NCBI GenBank assembly: GCA_020639075.1 | Contig: JACKHI010000001.1 | Coordinates: 2,728,001-2,792,000, forward strand | Source of the DNA: Phycisphaerales bacterium | Lineage (GTDB): Bacteria > Planctomycetota > Phycisphaerae > UBA1845 > UTPLA1 | Direction: 5' to 3' | Length of the DNA: 64,000 nt | In this document: in pieces, positions 1 through 9,941 of the stretch | Numbering within the stretch: position 1 is the first letter of the stretch | Layout: every line of letters begins with the position of its first letter | Made by a program: the position numbers and the translations under genes | Notes under the pieces: generated by a model | Told to the model about the DNA's origin: nothing | What the model saw: only the letters and a program-made list of their open reading frames with translations | Databases searched by the model: none

Positions 1-1422
1 GAGCGTTCGAACATCAAAGACATCAGCGATCTCCATCGAAAGCCCCGGCCGCGCGTCGATCGCCCTCAGATTGCCTTCGCCGTCGTTCTGATGGAGATAG
101 AGTCTCGCATCGTCCCAGCGCAACAGATCGAGATCGCCGTCGTTGTCGTAGTCGTAGGGCTTTGCGCCATTGGATGCGACGCCGTCCGACAAGCCAATGG
201 CATCAGAAACGTCCTGAAATCGCCCGGACGCATCCTGCCGGAAATACCGATCTCCGGCAGCACTCGAAATCAGCAGGTCCATTCGCTTGTCGTTATTCAA
301 ATCGACGAACAACACGTTTCGACAAGGCGGCATTTCCGCCAACCCAAAGTCGCTCGACTTGTCGATGTAGCGGCCCGCATCGAAGACAAACAGTCGTCCC
401 TTTGCCGCCGCATCGATCACGCAAAGCGCCGGCGATCGATCCGCGGCAACGCAGCCGACGACGATCTTCTGAATGGCCGGCGCGTCCTCGGCCAAGGCGA
501 GAAGATCATTTCGCGATCGCTTCTCAAAACGAATTTCCGCCTTGATGGAATCCAGGGCATTGCCGGACAGCGGCCAGATCGGATGTCGCACGGGCGCAGG
601 CGTCTGATCGGCGGATGCGCCGAGAGCGATGACGTCCGCCTTGTAGCGATCGGTCGCAAGCATGAGATTGCGCGTCCGCGTGATGATCGATTGGATTTTC
701 GCGATGTTCTTTCCGGCAATGGCCTCGTCCAGTTCATCGAGATAGGGCGCGAGGCTTTCGGGCGGCTCGGGGATCTGTGCCAGGGCCCGTCGAAGCAGAC
801 GATTCGCCTCCGGGACATTCTCCGCCGCAGCAGCCGTTCGGGCCGCGCTCAACAGCGCCGCGAGATTTGCGGGAGCAACGCGTAGAATCGCTTCGAATTG
901 TCCAAGGGCTTCAGAAGCAGCGGATGGACCAACACCCATCTCGATCGCTTGAACATAGGCCCATCGCAGCCTTTCATCGTTCGGATGCGCTTCGATCGCG
1001 GCCTTAAGGCAATCATGCGCGTCGGCGAATTTCCCGCCGGCTCGTTGTGCGCCGGCCAGAATCAACGCAATGTCGGCATTTTCCGGGGCGGCGACTGATG
1101 CTTCCGCGGCAAGCGCCAACGCTGCATCGTTTTGCGCCGCCGCCAGTCGCACAATCGCGAGATTCGCGACGAGCGCCGGCTCACGACCCACTGAAGCCAT
1201 CAAGGCCTCGATGATCTCGCCGGCGTTCTTCTCCTGGTCCATTTCGATCCGGGCGTTGGCCTGATAGAACCGCCCCAATTCGGCAACTGGAAACGTCCTT
1301 GTTTCATTCGCCGGCGCCGACGTCGTATGGTTCTCCCGACAACCGATCGTCGTCGCGCAGGCGATGATTATCAAGAGAGTACCCGCATGCCGGAGGAACG
1401 TCGCTTTGATTGGATGTTTCAC
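1..1422 (-). CDS. Exported TPR/FG-GAP lipoprotein, 3' end cut by window edge
   Basis: The frame is open from a GTG at 1422 to base 1, giving 474 visible codons, so the C-terminus lies outside the window. The N-terminus is basic, then hydrophobic, then ends at TTIGC, which fits a lipoprotein signal with the lipidated Cys near residue 29. The next ~300 residues are Ala-rich helical repeats with TPR character (for example APENADIALILAGAQRAGGK). After that come FG-GAP/VCBS calcium-binding motifs, FVDLNNDKRMDLL and YDYDNDGDLDLLRW. The family resembles the ASPIC/UnbV relatives next door and is probably a cell-surface or periplasmic scaffold. The GTG start was chosen because it is directly upstream of the only credible signal peptide. 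It is the last gene of a minus-strand run reaching back to 9527. The function is unknown. Confidence 0.75.
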   Translation of the reverse strand, partial: MKHPIKATFLRHAGTLLIIIACATTIGCRENHTTSAPANETRTFPVAELGRFYQANARIEMDQEKNAGEIIEALMASVGREPALVANLAIVRLAAAQNDAALALAAEASVAAPENADIALILAGAQRAGGKFADAHDCLKAAIEAHPNDERLRWAYVQAIEMGVGPSAASEALGQFEAILRVAPANLAALLSAARTAAAAENVPEANRLLRRALAQIPEPPESLAPYLDELDEAIAGKNIAKIQSIITRTRNLMLATDRYKADVIALGASADQTPAPVRHPIWPLSGNALDSIKAEIRFEKRSRNDLLALAEDAPAIQKIVVGCVAADRSPALCVIDAAAKGRLFVFDAGRYIDKSSDFGLAEMPPCRNVLFVDLNNDKRMDLLISSAAGDRYFRQDASGRFQDVSDAIGLSDGVASNGAKPYDYDNDGDLDLLRWDDARLYLHQNDGEGNLRAIDARPGLSMEIADVFDVRTL

Positions 1423-1511
1423 TTGATTGTCACCCGTAGATTGCCGTCAGACGATCGTCGAAATTGTTACCGACACCTTGCAGAGCGCACGGCAACACCG
1501 ATTTCACTGCG

Positions 1512-3371
1512 TCAATCTTGGACGACGACGATGATCCGGTCTACAGCGTCGACGGGCACAATCTGCTCAGCCCCCCCGGGCCATCGGATGACGACTCGAT
1601 CAACTTTGTCGGTTTCACCGAGGCCGAACGTGACGGGCAGCTCGCTTTGCGAAAGGTAACTGCGCGTCGGCATGACACGTCGTCGCTGCGTCAGACTTCC
1701 GCTCGTCAACTCGATTTCCGCACCGATGGCGTCACGATTGCACTTCGATCCCGTGAGTTTCAACCGGAGCCAGTGATGGCCGGACGGAATATCGTTCCGC
1801 AGCAGCATCGGGGCGCCGCCCGTCTGCGTCAGAACCACATCAAGATCGCCGTCGCCGTCGATATCCGCGAAAGCAGAGCCGCGGCCGACGATCGGCGTCG
1901 CCAGATCTTTGACGGACGCTGCCGGCGTCTCGACGAAACATGCGCGTTCCTTCGGCCCCGCATTCCAGAAGAGCTGCGCCGATTGGCGATAAGTCTGGCT
2001 CGACTGGACTTTGTTGATCTCGTCTTCGAGATGGCCGTTGCACTGGAGCAGGTCGAGACGACCGTCGAGATCGGCGTCGAAAAAGAACAGACCGAACGTC
2101 AGCGCTAATCGGCTCGACGCGCCGATGCCCTCGACGATGGAAGCATCCGTAAACTGGAGCGGATCATCACCGGCGACATAAAGCGACGTCATTTCGTTCG
2201 CAAAGTTGCCGATGCCCACGGCGAGATGACCATCGTCGCGAAGGTCCGCCACATCGACGCCCATCGCGCCGGTCGCCGCTCCCATGCGATCGTAAGCAAC
2301 GCCGATTTCGACGCCGATCTCTTCAAACGATCCGTCGCCCTTGTTGTGAAACGCGAAATTGCGGACCGTATCGTTGGCGACGAAAACGTCCAGATTTCCG
2401 TCGTGATCGAAATCGACAATGCCCAGAGCGAGCCCCTTGCCCTCGGGCGAGCCCGTGGCCTGGTTCATGACGAACAATCCGGCGGATTCGGACGCGTCGG
2501 AGAAGGTGCCGTCGCCATTGTTGCGGTAGAAGGAATTCTGCGCCCCCTCGAAGTTGGTCGGGGGACCGTAGGCGCGGCCGACGCCTGTCAGCTTGTAGTC
2601 CACGGCGAAATCGATCTGGCGCGACCAGCGAATATAGTTGCAGACGAACAGATCGAGATCGCCGTCGTTATCTGCATCGAAGAACGCCGCGCCCGTGCTC
2701 CAGTCTTTTTCGTCGCCGGCAACGCCGGCCGTCGCCGTCACATCCGTGAAGAAGCCGTCGTCATTTCGCAGCAGTCGATTCTCGCCGACGGCTGTCACAA
2801 AGATGTCGATATCGCCATCGTTATCGTAGTCACCTGCTGCGACGCCCATACCATAAATGTCGAAGTCAAACCCGAACGCCTTGGATACATCCTCGAAACG
2901 CCCGCCGCCATCGTTGCGATAGAGTACGCCGGCGTTTTGCCGTGTTTTCCGCCGATCGTCATCAGGCCAGAAGCTCGAATTGACGAACAATAAGTCCTGA
3001 TCGCCGTCGTTGTCGTAGTCGAAAAAGGCGCAGCCGCCGCCCATCGTTTCGGGAAGGAGCTTCTCGCCTCGCGCTCCATTTTCGTGAACGAATTCGATGC
3101 CCGCCTGTGTCGTGATATTCGTAAATGGAATCTCCGGCGCCTCGATAGTTGACGCTGAGACCTCGGGCGGCGAGATCGTCGCCTTCGTCGTCGGTCCGTT
3201 CTCTGTCTTGCGCTGGGATGCGAAGTACATGGCCCCGCCGACGACGGCGATCAGCAGGATCGCCGTCACGGACCAACGGAATGCAACGCCGATGATCGCG
3301 TCGTTCTGCTCGAGCGCAGGATCGATCGACGCCGGCTCGCCCGTCTTTTTTTCTGATTGCTTGTCTGTCAT
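1512..3371 (-). CDS. Membrane-anchored ASPIC/UnbV (CRTAC1-like) VCBS-repeat protein
   Basis: This 619-residue protein has a short cytoplasmic N-terminus and one hydrophobic segment at about residues 33-51, likely an uncleaved anchor. The rest is extracytoplasmic. Seven Asp-rich calcium-loop motifs of the FG-GAP/VCBS kind are visible (DYDNDGDQDLLF, DYDNDGDIDIFV, DADNDGDLDLFV, DFDHDGNLDVFV and others), the signature of an integrin-alpha-like propeller. The last ~80 residues, starting HHWLRLKLTGS and including IRWPGGAEQ, are an ASPIC/UnbV domain. Its ATG overlaps the stop of the upstream cytochrome gene by 4 bases, so the two are translationally coupled. A GAGAGGAAGG ribosome site precedes the start. 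The molecular function is not established; partnership with the cytochrome is inferred from coupling. Confidence 0.88.
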   Translation of the reverse strand: MTDKQSEKKTGEPASIDPALEQNDAIIGVAFRWSVTAILLIAVVGGAMYFASQRKTENGPTTKATISPPEVSASTIEAPEIPFTNITTQAGIEFVHENGARGEKLLPETMGGGCAFFDYDNDGDQDLLFVNSSFWPDDDRRKTRQNAGVLYRNDGGGRFEDVSKAFGFDFDIYGMGVAAGDYDNDGDIDIFVTAVGENRLLRNDDGFFTDVTATAGVAGDEKDWSTGAAFFDADNDGDLDLFVCNYIRWSRQIDFAVDYKLTGVGRAYGPPTNFEGAQNSFYRNNGDGTFSDASESAGLFVMNQATGSPEGKGLALGIVDFDHDGNLDVFVANDTVRNFAFHNKGDGSFEEIGVEIGVAYDRMGAATGAMGVDVADLRDDGHLAVGIGNFANEMTSLYVAGDDPLQFTDASIVEGIGASSRLALTFGLFFFDADLDGRLDLLQCNGHLEDEINKVQSSQTYRQSAQLFWNAGPKERACFVETPAASVKDLATPIVGRGSAFADIDGDGDLDVVLTQTGGAPMLLRNDIPSGHHWLRLKLTGSKCNRDAIGAEIELTSGSLTQRRRVMPTRSYLSQSELPVTFGLGETDKVDRVVIRWPGGAEQIVPVDAVDRIIVVVQD

Positions 3372-6295
3372 CGGCCGGCCGCCTTCCTCTCGTCGGAATC
3401 CGCCTCGTTGATTTTCCCTTCCGACATCGACGCGTCGCGGGCCGACGGATCGACTGATGGCGCTGCGGCGACCGCGTTCGTTGTTGCGGCGGGTTCCAGG
3501 CCGTAGGCCCCCTCGCGATGGAGGTCATAGATCGCGACGGCCTCAGCCGCGTGGTTCGCAGCGGGGTATTTCATTCTCGCGGCTGCGATAGCGCGATCGC
3601 GGGCGTTGTCGTCCGGCTTGTACGTCGCATGCAGCGCCCGATGCTCGGCGGCCTTCGTCGTGTCGCCGAGTTCGGCATAGATCAGCGCAAGGTTGTAATG
3701 CGCCGTCACATTTTCCGGATCGTAGTGCAGCGCCAGGTCGAACAGAGCCTTCGCCTCGTCCAGCAACGCGCGACGCGCCGCGGCGTGCGCCTCGCCACGT
3801 TCCTGTTTCGAACGCTCGAAAAGCGTCTGGCCCGTTTCATTCAGCACGCGATAGTCTTCCGTAAAGTCGAATCCGCGTTTGCGGCACTCCTCCGTATCCT
3901 TCATCGCGAGGACTGATCGATAGTCCCGAATTGCATCATCCAGGTTGCCGTACTGCTTGTTGACGACGCCGCTGAACCAGTTGATCGACCAGGGCGGCGC
4001 CGGCGGATCGTGGGCCGCGGCGCGCTTCAGGGCGTCCACGGCCTCTTCCAGCCGCCCTTCCTTGATGTACACGCGTGCCAGGTTGAGCGGTCCATCTGCG
4101 CGATCGAGCGCTTCGACCTGTGCGAAGGCCGCCTCGGCCTGTCGCAGTTCGCCCTTGTTGCTGCCGGCGTCACCCTTGAGTAACAGCGCAATGCCGTAGT
4201 CGTTCCAGCGCTGCCACAGCGGAAACTCTCCCGGCGATTGCGGGTCATCCAGCGATTGACCCGCAATAGGAAACACAACGCGATCCTCGGCCAGCGTCAT
4301 GATCGGCAGGTCGTTGCGTACGAATTTCTCACCCTGAAAGAACTTCATGTACAGCGTGTCGAATTTGCGATAGCGCAGACTTGCTTCGAACGTGATCGGT
4401 CCGACGACGTCGGACGGCACGACAAGCCGGCAGTGCACCACGTCGGCGGCGCCCGGCGGTATCTGATGGTTGTACAGCGGAATGAAGATATCCTCGGCGT
4501 TGCGCCGATCGATGCGATTGCCGTCGCGATCGATAACGAATGCGTTGACGAAATGCGACCAGGGATCGACGTCGCCGTCACTCTCGCGCATGCCGCCGAC
4601 ACGACCGATCACGCGATCGTTCCCGTCGGTCACTTTCACATCCAGCCAGACTTCATTCGAATCGACCGTCCCCTGCGTAAAGAGATGCCCCATCTTGAGC
4701 GTACGGATCACGGCCTCGACGAGATAGGTTTCTCCCGGCGTCAGCTCCGGCACAGCGGGTTTGAGCGGCGCGGTCAACTTGCCGTCGATCAATCCGCCGG
4801 CCTTCACGCCGAAAATGTCGACGCGCATGACGCCTTTGTTGAATTCGACCTGCTTCTCGTTGACCCATTCGGGCATTTTCAGCAGGTGCGGTATCGCCGT
4901 GTTGGCGCTGGGGAACTGATGGCTGTGCACCATGAGTTCGCCGGACTCGTCGATCGGCTTGGCGCCGAAGTCTTCAGAAACGAGCGTGCGCATGTGGCAC
5001 TGATTGCAGTTGTGCGTGGCCGTCGGCGGGTAGTAGAAGCTCGTGATACCGTGGCCTGAGACGCCGCTGAGCAGATAGGCGTCGTAGTGATTCTGGCCGC
5101 GAAGGAACTTGTATGCATTCAGCTCTTTCGGCAGGTGGACCTTGTGGCAGGCGCCGCAGAATTCCGCGGATTTGTGAAGCGGCTTGAGGAACGTCTTCTT
5201 GTGGAAGGCCGGCTTCGCCTTGACCAGCTGATGGTTGATCCACTTCAGGGCCGGATTGTCGCTGAATGCGAACGGATAGTGCAGCGGCTCCTCGATCGTG
5301 TAGTCGCCGTTGCCGCGCGGGCTGTTGATGTTCGTGATCGCGTGGCAGACGGTGCACGTAATTCCCGCCTGCGCCGACGGATCGTGCGCAAGATCGTAGT
5401 TCGGGTCGTCGAAATGAGGTTTGTCGAACTCGCCGCCGAAAAACGGCACGGGGTCGTGACAGGTCGCGCAGAACCTTGAGCCTCGCACGTTCCCGTCGCG
5501 TTCGAACATGGCCTTGCGCGTGTTCTTGACGCTGAACAGATACGCCGGGTTATTGAATGAGCTGAACTTGTGCATGCTGTGCTTCCACGTTTCGTGGACG
5601 TCCGCATGACAGTCGACGCAATACTGATCGTTGTTCAGAACGCTTGCGGGAATAAAGTTCCCCGTCGCCGTGCGCGACAGGGCCGGCCGGAAGTACTGAT
5701 CGCCGTCGCGCGGTCCAGCGACGTTCCACTGTCGCGGGTCCTGAGATCGCAGCGCGACCATTCCGATCGCAAACGCACCGGCCACGACGGCCCATCCCGC
5801 CCCGACGCGCCACTTGATGTTTCGCCCCGCGAGTCTATGCAGGATAAACAGCCAGACAACGACGAGCGGCGCGATCACGTGCGTCCAATAGAACAGGCTG
5901 CGCGCCGTCGCGTCTTTCAGTGGAACGATTCCGCGCGTCAGGACGAGTCCCGATCCGAGGACAATCACGCAGACGGCGAACAACGCGTAACCCGCGCGAA
6001 CGGCGCGACGATTGGGGCGATCCTTCGCCCGTCGCATGTGCATGAGGCCGAAGACAATGACCGGCACGACGAGCAGAAGTCCGAGCGCCAGATGCGCAAG
6101 GAACATGTATTGATAGAAGAGGTCCTGATAGGTCAGGCCGGTCTTCCATTCGAGAAATGTCATCCCCGCGAGGTAGGCGGAGTTGACGCCGATCAGGGCG
6201 ACGCCGCCGAAAATGAACGCCAGCAGGATGCGCAGTCGCGGCCCGACGGCCGGCACATAGCCGGACGCAGGGCGCAGAGGTGTTGTCGTTTTCAT
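3368..6295 (-). CDS. Membrane cytochrome: TM domain, five CxxCH haem sites, TPR tail
   Basis: This 975-residue protein has about five N-terminal transmembrane helices (residues ~21-43, 64-86, 101-120, 133-153, 164-183). Two of them carry histidine pairs, H68/H86 and H139/H153, which could bind b-type haem. Next is an exported multihaem region with five c-type haem motifs: CVDCH (226), CATCH (276), CTVCH (314), CGACH (380) and CNQCH (430). This resembles the cytochrome c554/c552-like superfamily. A beta-rich middle region follows, and then C-terminal TPRs from about residue 690. The architecture suggests electron transfer from the quinone pool to periplasmic c haems, with the TPRs recruiting partners; this is inference. 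It is coupled by a 4-base overlap to the ASPIC/UnbV gene downstream. Confidence 0.85.
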   Translation of the reverse strand: MKTTTPLRPASGYVPAVGPRLRILLAFIFGGVALIGVNSAYLAGMTFLEWKTGLTYQDLFYQYMFLAHLALGLLLVVPVIVFGLMHMRRAKDRPNRRAVRAGYALFAVCVIVLGSGLVLTRGIVPLKDATARSLFYWTHVIAPLVVVWLFILHRLAGRNIKWRVGAGWAVVAGAFAIGMVALRSQDPRQWNVAGPRDGDQYFRPALSRTATGNFIPASVLNNDQYCVDCHADVHETWKHSMHKFSSFNNPAYLFSVKNTRKAMFERDGNVRGSRFCATCHDPVPFFGGEFDKPHFDDPNYDLAHDPSAQAGITCTVCHAITNINSPRGNGDYTIEEPLHYPFAFSDNPALKWINHQLVKAKPAFHKKTFLKPLHKSAEFCGACHKVHLPKELNAYKFLRGQNHYDAYLLSGVSGHGITSFYYPPTATHNCNQCHMRTLVSEDFGAKPIDESGELMVHSHQFPSANTAIPHLLKMPEWVNEKQVEFNKGVMRVDIFGVKAGGLIDGKLTAPLKPAVPELTPGETYLVEAVIRTLKMGHLFTQGTVDSNEVWLDVKVTDGNDRVIGRVGGMRESDGDVDPWSHFVNAFVIDRDGNRIDRRNAEDIFIPLYNHQIPPGAADVVHCRLVVPSDVVGPITFEASLRYRKFDTLYMKFFQGEKFVRNDLPIMTLAEDRVVFPIAGQSLDDPQSPGEFPLWQRWNDYGIALLLKGDAGSNKGELRQAEAAFAQVEALDRADGPLNLARVYIKEGRLEEAVDALKRAAAHDPPAPPWSINWFSGVVNKQYGNLDDAIRDYRSVLAMKDTEECRKRGFDFTEDYRVLNETGQTLFERSKQERGEAHAAARRALLDEAKALFDLALHYDPENVTAHYNLALIYAELGDTTKAAEHRALHATYKPDDNARDRAIAAARMKYPAANHAAEAVAIYDLHREGAYGLEPAATTNAVAAAPSVDPSARDASMSEGKINEADSDERKAAGR

Positions 6296-6387
6296 GTCGG
6301 CTCGTCACTCCACAAGAAAGGCGCTACGCATTGTAACGCCCCGCACTTCCTGTTTAGAACAAACTGTGCCGGCCCGAGTGGGCCGCC

Positions 6388-7842
6388 CTACTGGTTCTTC
6401 TCGGACTCTGCGGCGATCAAGGCCAGGTTCTGCGTCGCCGACTTGACCAGCGGATCATCAGGACTGTTGATCAAAGACAGCACACGGTGAAAACAGTCGG
6501 CCGCTTCGTCCGCACGACCAAGCGCATGCAACGAAACGCCAAGCAGATGCCATCCCTGGGCGTCCGCGCCATTGAGTTCGACGACTTTTCTCAGAGCGAC
6601 TTCGGCCTCCGCGTAACGCTTGAGAATAAACAACGCACGGCCTCTGACGGACCACGGCTGGACATCTGAGCCGGCCCCGGCAATCGCAAGATCCGCGGCC
6701 GCGAGGGCCTCCGGGTACTTCTGCTCGGCCAGGAAAAGCGCCGCTCGTTTCGAATGAAGTTCGGACAAAGTCGGCTCGATGCGCTGCGCCTGATCGAGCA
6801 TTCGATGGGCGTCGTCGTATCGACCCAGTTTGCGATAGACATCCGCGAGATTCGCCATCATCTTGAAATCGCCGGCGCGCAATTCAATGATACGCTCCAT
6901 CAGACTCGCCATGTCTTCCCATTGTCGCGTCGCGAGAATCGCTTCCAGTTGTCGAACGAGTCCCATAGACGATCCGGATGCATCCAGCGCTTCGGCCCAC
7001 AACGGATCCCGTGAATTGAACCAGTTCCCCTTCGGAAGCGTCGAAGCGAATTGAAGCCGCTCCTGCGCCTCATCCATTTGCCCCAGTTTCAAATACGCTT
7101 TCCCGAGATAGTGAACCGCCTGAAAGTCGCTCGGTGATTTGTCCACGGCCGCTTCGAGATACCGCACTGCCTCGGCGGCGTCAGCACGCTCGATCATGAT
7201 TCGCCCGAGCAGGACATAACCGAGACTGTCGCGCGTCATCATACGCGCGTAACGCTCCGCATGCTTCCACGCAGCGTCGAGATCACCGGAATCCAGGAAC
7301 AACTGCCCCAATCGGGCGTGGGCCATTGCGAGATCGGCGTTCAGCTTCAAGGCGCGTTCGAGCTGTTCGATCGCCACTTCCGTGCTGCCGATGTCCTGAG
7401 CGACGGCGCCGAGGTAATACGGCCATCGACCTTCCCTCGGATTCGCCTCGGCCGCCAGCGTCAGATACGCGCGCGCGGCATCGAAGTCCTGAAGTACGTA
7501 GCTGACTTGACCGACGAGTCCGAATCCGGCGTCGGATTGCCGCTTCGCCGCGTTCGCCAGCCCTTTTGTCAGGGCATCCGCAATTCCCGGCTCGCACTCC
7601 CGGACATTCGGAGGTGGAGGCAGCCCATTCTCGCGACACCAATCCTGCAATGCCGCCAGATCCAGGTGCGCGATGCGACCACATGATTCGATCGACTCGA
7701 CTCGGGGCTGCGGAATCCGCGTTGGCTCGATGGACCGCGTCGACGAGGAGTTGTCCGCATCCCGGCACGCCGGGATAACGAGAACCGCCGCGGCACACAC
7801 GGCGCATCGCACCATGATTTGGCGTTTGCTCTGCTGGTTCAT
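6388..7842 (-). CDS. TPR lipoprotein
   Basis: This 484-residue protein starts with MNQQSKRQIMVRCAVCAAAVLVIPAC, a lipoprotein signal with lipobox IPAC and the lipidated Cys at residue 26. The rest is almost entirely tetratricopeptide repeats (for example YYLGAVAQDIGSTEVAIEQLERAL and DFQAVHYLGKAYLKLGQMDEA), at least eight units. Such proteins act as protein-binding scaffolds at a membrane surface. The ATG overlaps the stop of the upstream ASPIC/UnbV gene by 4 bases and has a GGAAGGGGAA ribosome site just before it. The cytochrome gene follows after 92 bases on the same strand. No enzymatic motif is visible. Confidence 0.85.
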   Translation of the reverse strand: MNQQSKRQIMVRCAVCAAAVLVIPACRDADNSSSTRSIEPTRIPQPRVESIESCGRIAHLDLAALQDWCRENGLPPPPNVRECEPGIADALTKGLANAAKRQSDAGFGLVGQVSYVLQDFDAARAYLTLAAEANPREGRWPYYLGAVAQDIGSTEVAIEQLERALKLNADLAMAHARLGQLFLDSGDLDAAWKHAERYARMMTRDSLGYVLLGRIMIERADAAEAVRYLEAAVDKSPSDFQAVHYLGKAYLKLGQMDEAQERLQFASTLPKGNWFNSRDPLWAEALDASGSSMGLVRQLEAILATRQWEDMASLMERIIELRAGDFKMMANLADVYRKLGRYDDAHRMLDQAQRIEPTLSELHSKRAALFLAEQKYPEALAAADLAIAGAGSDVQPWSVRGRALFILKRYAEAEVALRKVVELNGADAQGWHLLGVSLHALGRADEAADCFHRVLSLINSPDDPLVKSATQNLALIAAESEKNQ

Positions 7843-9527
7843 TTCCCCTTCCGCAACACGTGTCGGCGATCCATCTCAAGGCCCGTAAACGTCTGCTCGG
7901 ACCCGTCGGGCCAGATGACATTGATGCGTTCGATCCGCGTCGCATCGCCGATTCCGAAATGCACGCGTGGATCATTGCTGCCGAGATAACCCGACTGCGC
8001 CCGAACGACTTTTCGATACGTCCTGTCGCCCGCAACCAGCTCCACGCGGGCGTTCAGCGCATCGCGATGCAGGGCGTCGTCGCGAAGCGTCAACGTCACC
8101 CAATGATGATCGTTGACCGTGTCGTTTCTGAGCAATTGCGGAGCGGCGCCATTGTTCGTGATGAGCAGATCCACATCCCCATCGTTGTCATAGTCGCCTT
8201 GAACGACGCTACGGCTGACTTCATTCGATTGCATCGCAGGGATCGATGACGAATCTACAAGTTCGTACCGACCTGCATCGCTTTTGCGCGCGAGCTGGTT
8301 GTGCTGCGCATAGGGTCGCTTCGAATCCGGGGCGCTGGCGTTTCTGCCGACGGCGCCGTTGGCGACGAACAATTCCGGAACCCCGTCATTCTCCAGATCG
8401 ACCCAGGCGACGCCGAACCCCGTTTCCAACACATTCCATCCCGACAGGCCGAACCGTCTCGTCCTGTCCTCGAAATACCCGCCGCTGTTCACGAAGAACA
8501 AATGCGTCTGCATTGCGATATTCGTGATCAGGAGGTTCTCAAAACCATTGCCGTCAATGTCCTCCACGGCAACGCCCATGCCGGCGATCGCCACACCGTT
8601 TTCGTTCACGGCACAGCCCCGCAGTTGTGCATCCTCGACAAATGTCCCGTTGCCTTTGTTGATCCAGCAGAACGCCGGCATCTGGTCGTTCGCGACATAC
8701 ACATCGATCCAGCCGTCGTTATCAACATCGGTACACACGACGCCGAGTCCGTCGCGTGCGATCGACGCGATGCCGGACGACTCGCTGACATCCTCGAAAC
8801 GACCGTCACCCAGATTGTGATAGAGCTTGTCGGCTGCAGACGGATACTCGCCCGGGGCGCAATAGTCGCGCAGACCGTCGGGACTGTAGCACGTGTGCTC
8901 AAGGGCCCTGGACCATCGAACATAGTTCACAACGTAGAGATCGAGCAGACCGTCCCGATCGTAGTCGAAGAAAGCCGATGACACGCCGAATCCCGCATCG
9001 CCGACGCCCGCGACGTCAGTGACATCGTCGAACGCGCCGCTTCCGTTGTTTCGGAGCAGGACGTTGGGGCCAAGGCGGGTCACGAAGATGTCGCAATCCC
9101 CGTCATTGTCATAATCCGCGACGGCGCAGCCCATACCGACCCCGGGAACGTCGGCCCGCGCCATTGCCGAGACATCCACGAAGCGGCCGTCGTCGTTTCG
9201 GTAAAGTCGATTTCGATAGCGGTCATTATCGCCGTCGGGTTCTCCGCCCTGCACGAGATAGATATCCAGATCGCCGTCGCTGTCAAAGTCGAGAAATGCA
9301 CCGCCGGATCCGATGAGCTCGGGAAGCAGGTAGTCGCCCTTCGCGCCGCGCTCGTGGAGAAACGTGATGCCGGACTCCGCGGTCACGTCCCGCAACGACA
9401 CGATCGGCGCGGACGGTTCAGCGATCGCGGTGTTCGACGCGGGCTGCGTGTCCTGCGATCTGCAGCCGGGAATCCCGAACCCTGCAATGCACAGCAAAAC
9501 GGGCACGCAGGCGCACGGATAGGACAT
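7839..9527 (-). CDS. ASPIC/UnbV (CRTAC1-like) VCBS-repeat lipoprotein
   Basis: I use the ATG at 9527, since the longer reading needs a TTG. The protein of 562 residues then begins with a hydrophobic signal ending IPGC, a lipobox. Seven calcium-loop FG-GAP motifs follow (DFDSDGDLDIYL, DYDNDGDCDIFV, DYDRDGLLDLYV, DVDNDGWIDVYV, DYDNDGDVDLLI and two weaker ones). The C-terminal ~80 residues from HHWVTLTLRDD with VIWPDGSEQ form an ASPIC/UnbV domain. It is a paralogue of the 1512-3371 protein but is lipid-anchored rather than TM-anchored. It is the first gene of the block and is coupled by a 4-base overlap to the TPR lipoprotein gene. It is probably surface or periplasmic; the ligand is unknown. 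Confidence 0.86.
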   Translation of the reverse strand: MSYPCACVPVLLCIAGFGIPGCRSQDTQPASNTAIAEPSAPIVSLRDVTAESGITFLHERGAKGDYLLPELIGSGGAFLDFDSDGDLDIYLVQGGEPDGDNDRYRNRLYRNDDGRFVDVSAMARADVPGVGMGCAVADYDNDGDCDIFVTRLGPNVLLRNNGSGAFDDVTDVAGVGDAGFGVSSAFFDYDRDGLLDLYVVNYVRWSRALEHTCYSPDGLRDYCAPGEYPSAADKLYHNLGDGRFEDVSESSGIASIARDGLGVVCTDVDNDGWIDVYVANDQMPAFCWINKGNGTFVEDAQLRGCAVNENGVAIAGMGVAVEDIDGNGFENLLITNIAMQTHLFFVNSGGYFEDRTRRFGLSGWNVLETGFGVAWVDLENDGVPELFVANGAVGRNASAPDSKRPYAQHNQLARKSDAGRYELVDSSSIPAMQSNEVSRSVVQGDYDNDGDVDLLITNNGAAPQLLRNDTVNDHHWVTLTLRDDALHRDALNARVELVAGDRTYRKVVRAQSGYLGSNDPRVHFGIGDATRIERINVIWPDGSEQTFTGLEMDRRHVLRKGK

Positions 9528-9941
9528 GCGATATGACTGCAACGAAATCGGCTCCGACGAAAGGTCATTTAAGGTCAGTCGGTCGGATCATGTGTCGGCA
9601 TCGAAAAGATCGACTGAGGCGCCGGATCGCACCCGATTCAATGATACCCTGCGACGCCGACGAGACAAAACCGCCGGTCGATCGAGCAAACAACCATGCA
9701 GTACATCGCAGCGCGTGGGAATAGGCGTTACGCCGGCTCGCAACACGGATACAATGGGAGTTATTGAAAACGAGAATCGATCGGCAGCGCCGCCCGTCCG
9801 TCGGTAGCGGGCAGTTTGCGTTGCGAATTCAGATCGCCCCCGGGGATCGGCCGCTCAAGCTCGCCGCCTCGCGCAAGCCGTTTTTCGGAGATTGCAGGAC
9901 AAATCGGCCGCCGGCGGTCGCAGCTAACTCTGAGGATCCAC
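9528..9941. other. Divergent intergenic region
   Basis: About 410 bases separate the divergent ASPIC/UnbV and TPR genes. No convincing gene is present. A -10-like TACAAT lies at 9750-9755 on the plus strand, without a good -35. The region presumably carries promoters for both directions. Confidence 0.4.

Noticed and set aside
91..885. 264-codon plus-strand frame
   Set aside because: It is the antisense shadow of the minus-strand TPR/FG-GAP gene, which has a signal peptide and repeat motifs.
4238..5059. 273-codon plus-strand frame
   Set aside because: It is the shadow of the cytochrome gene.
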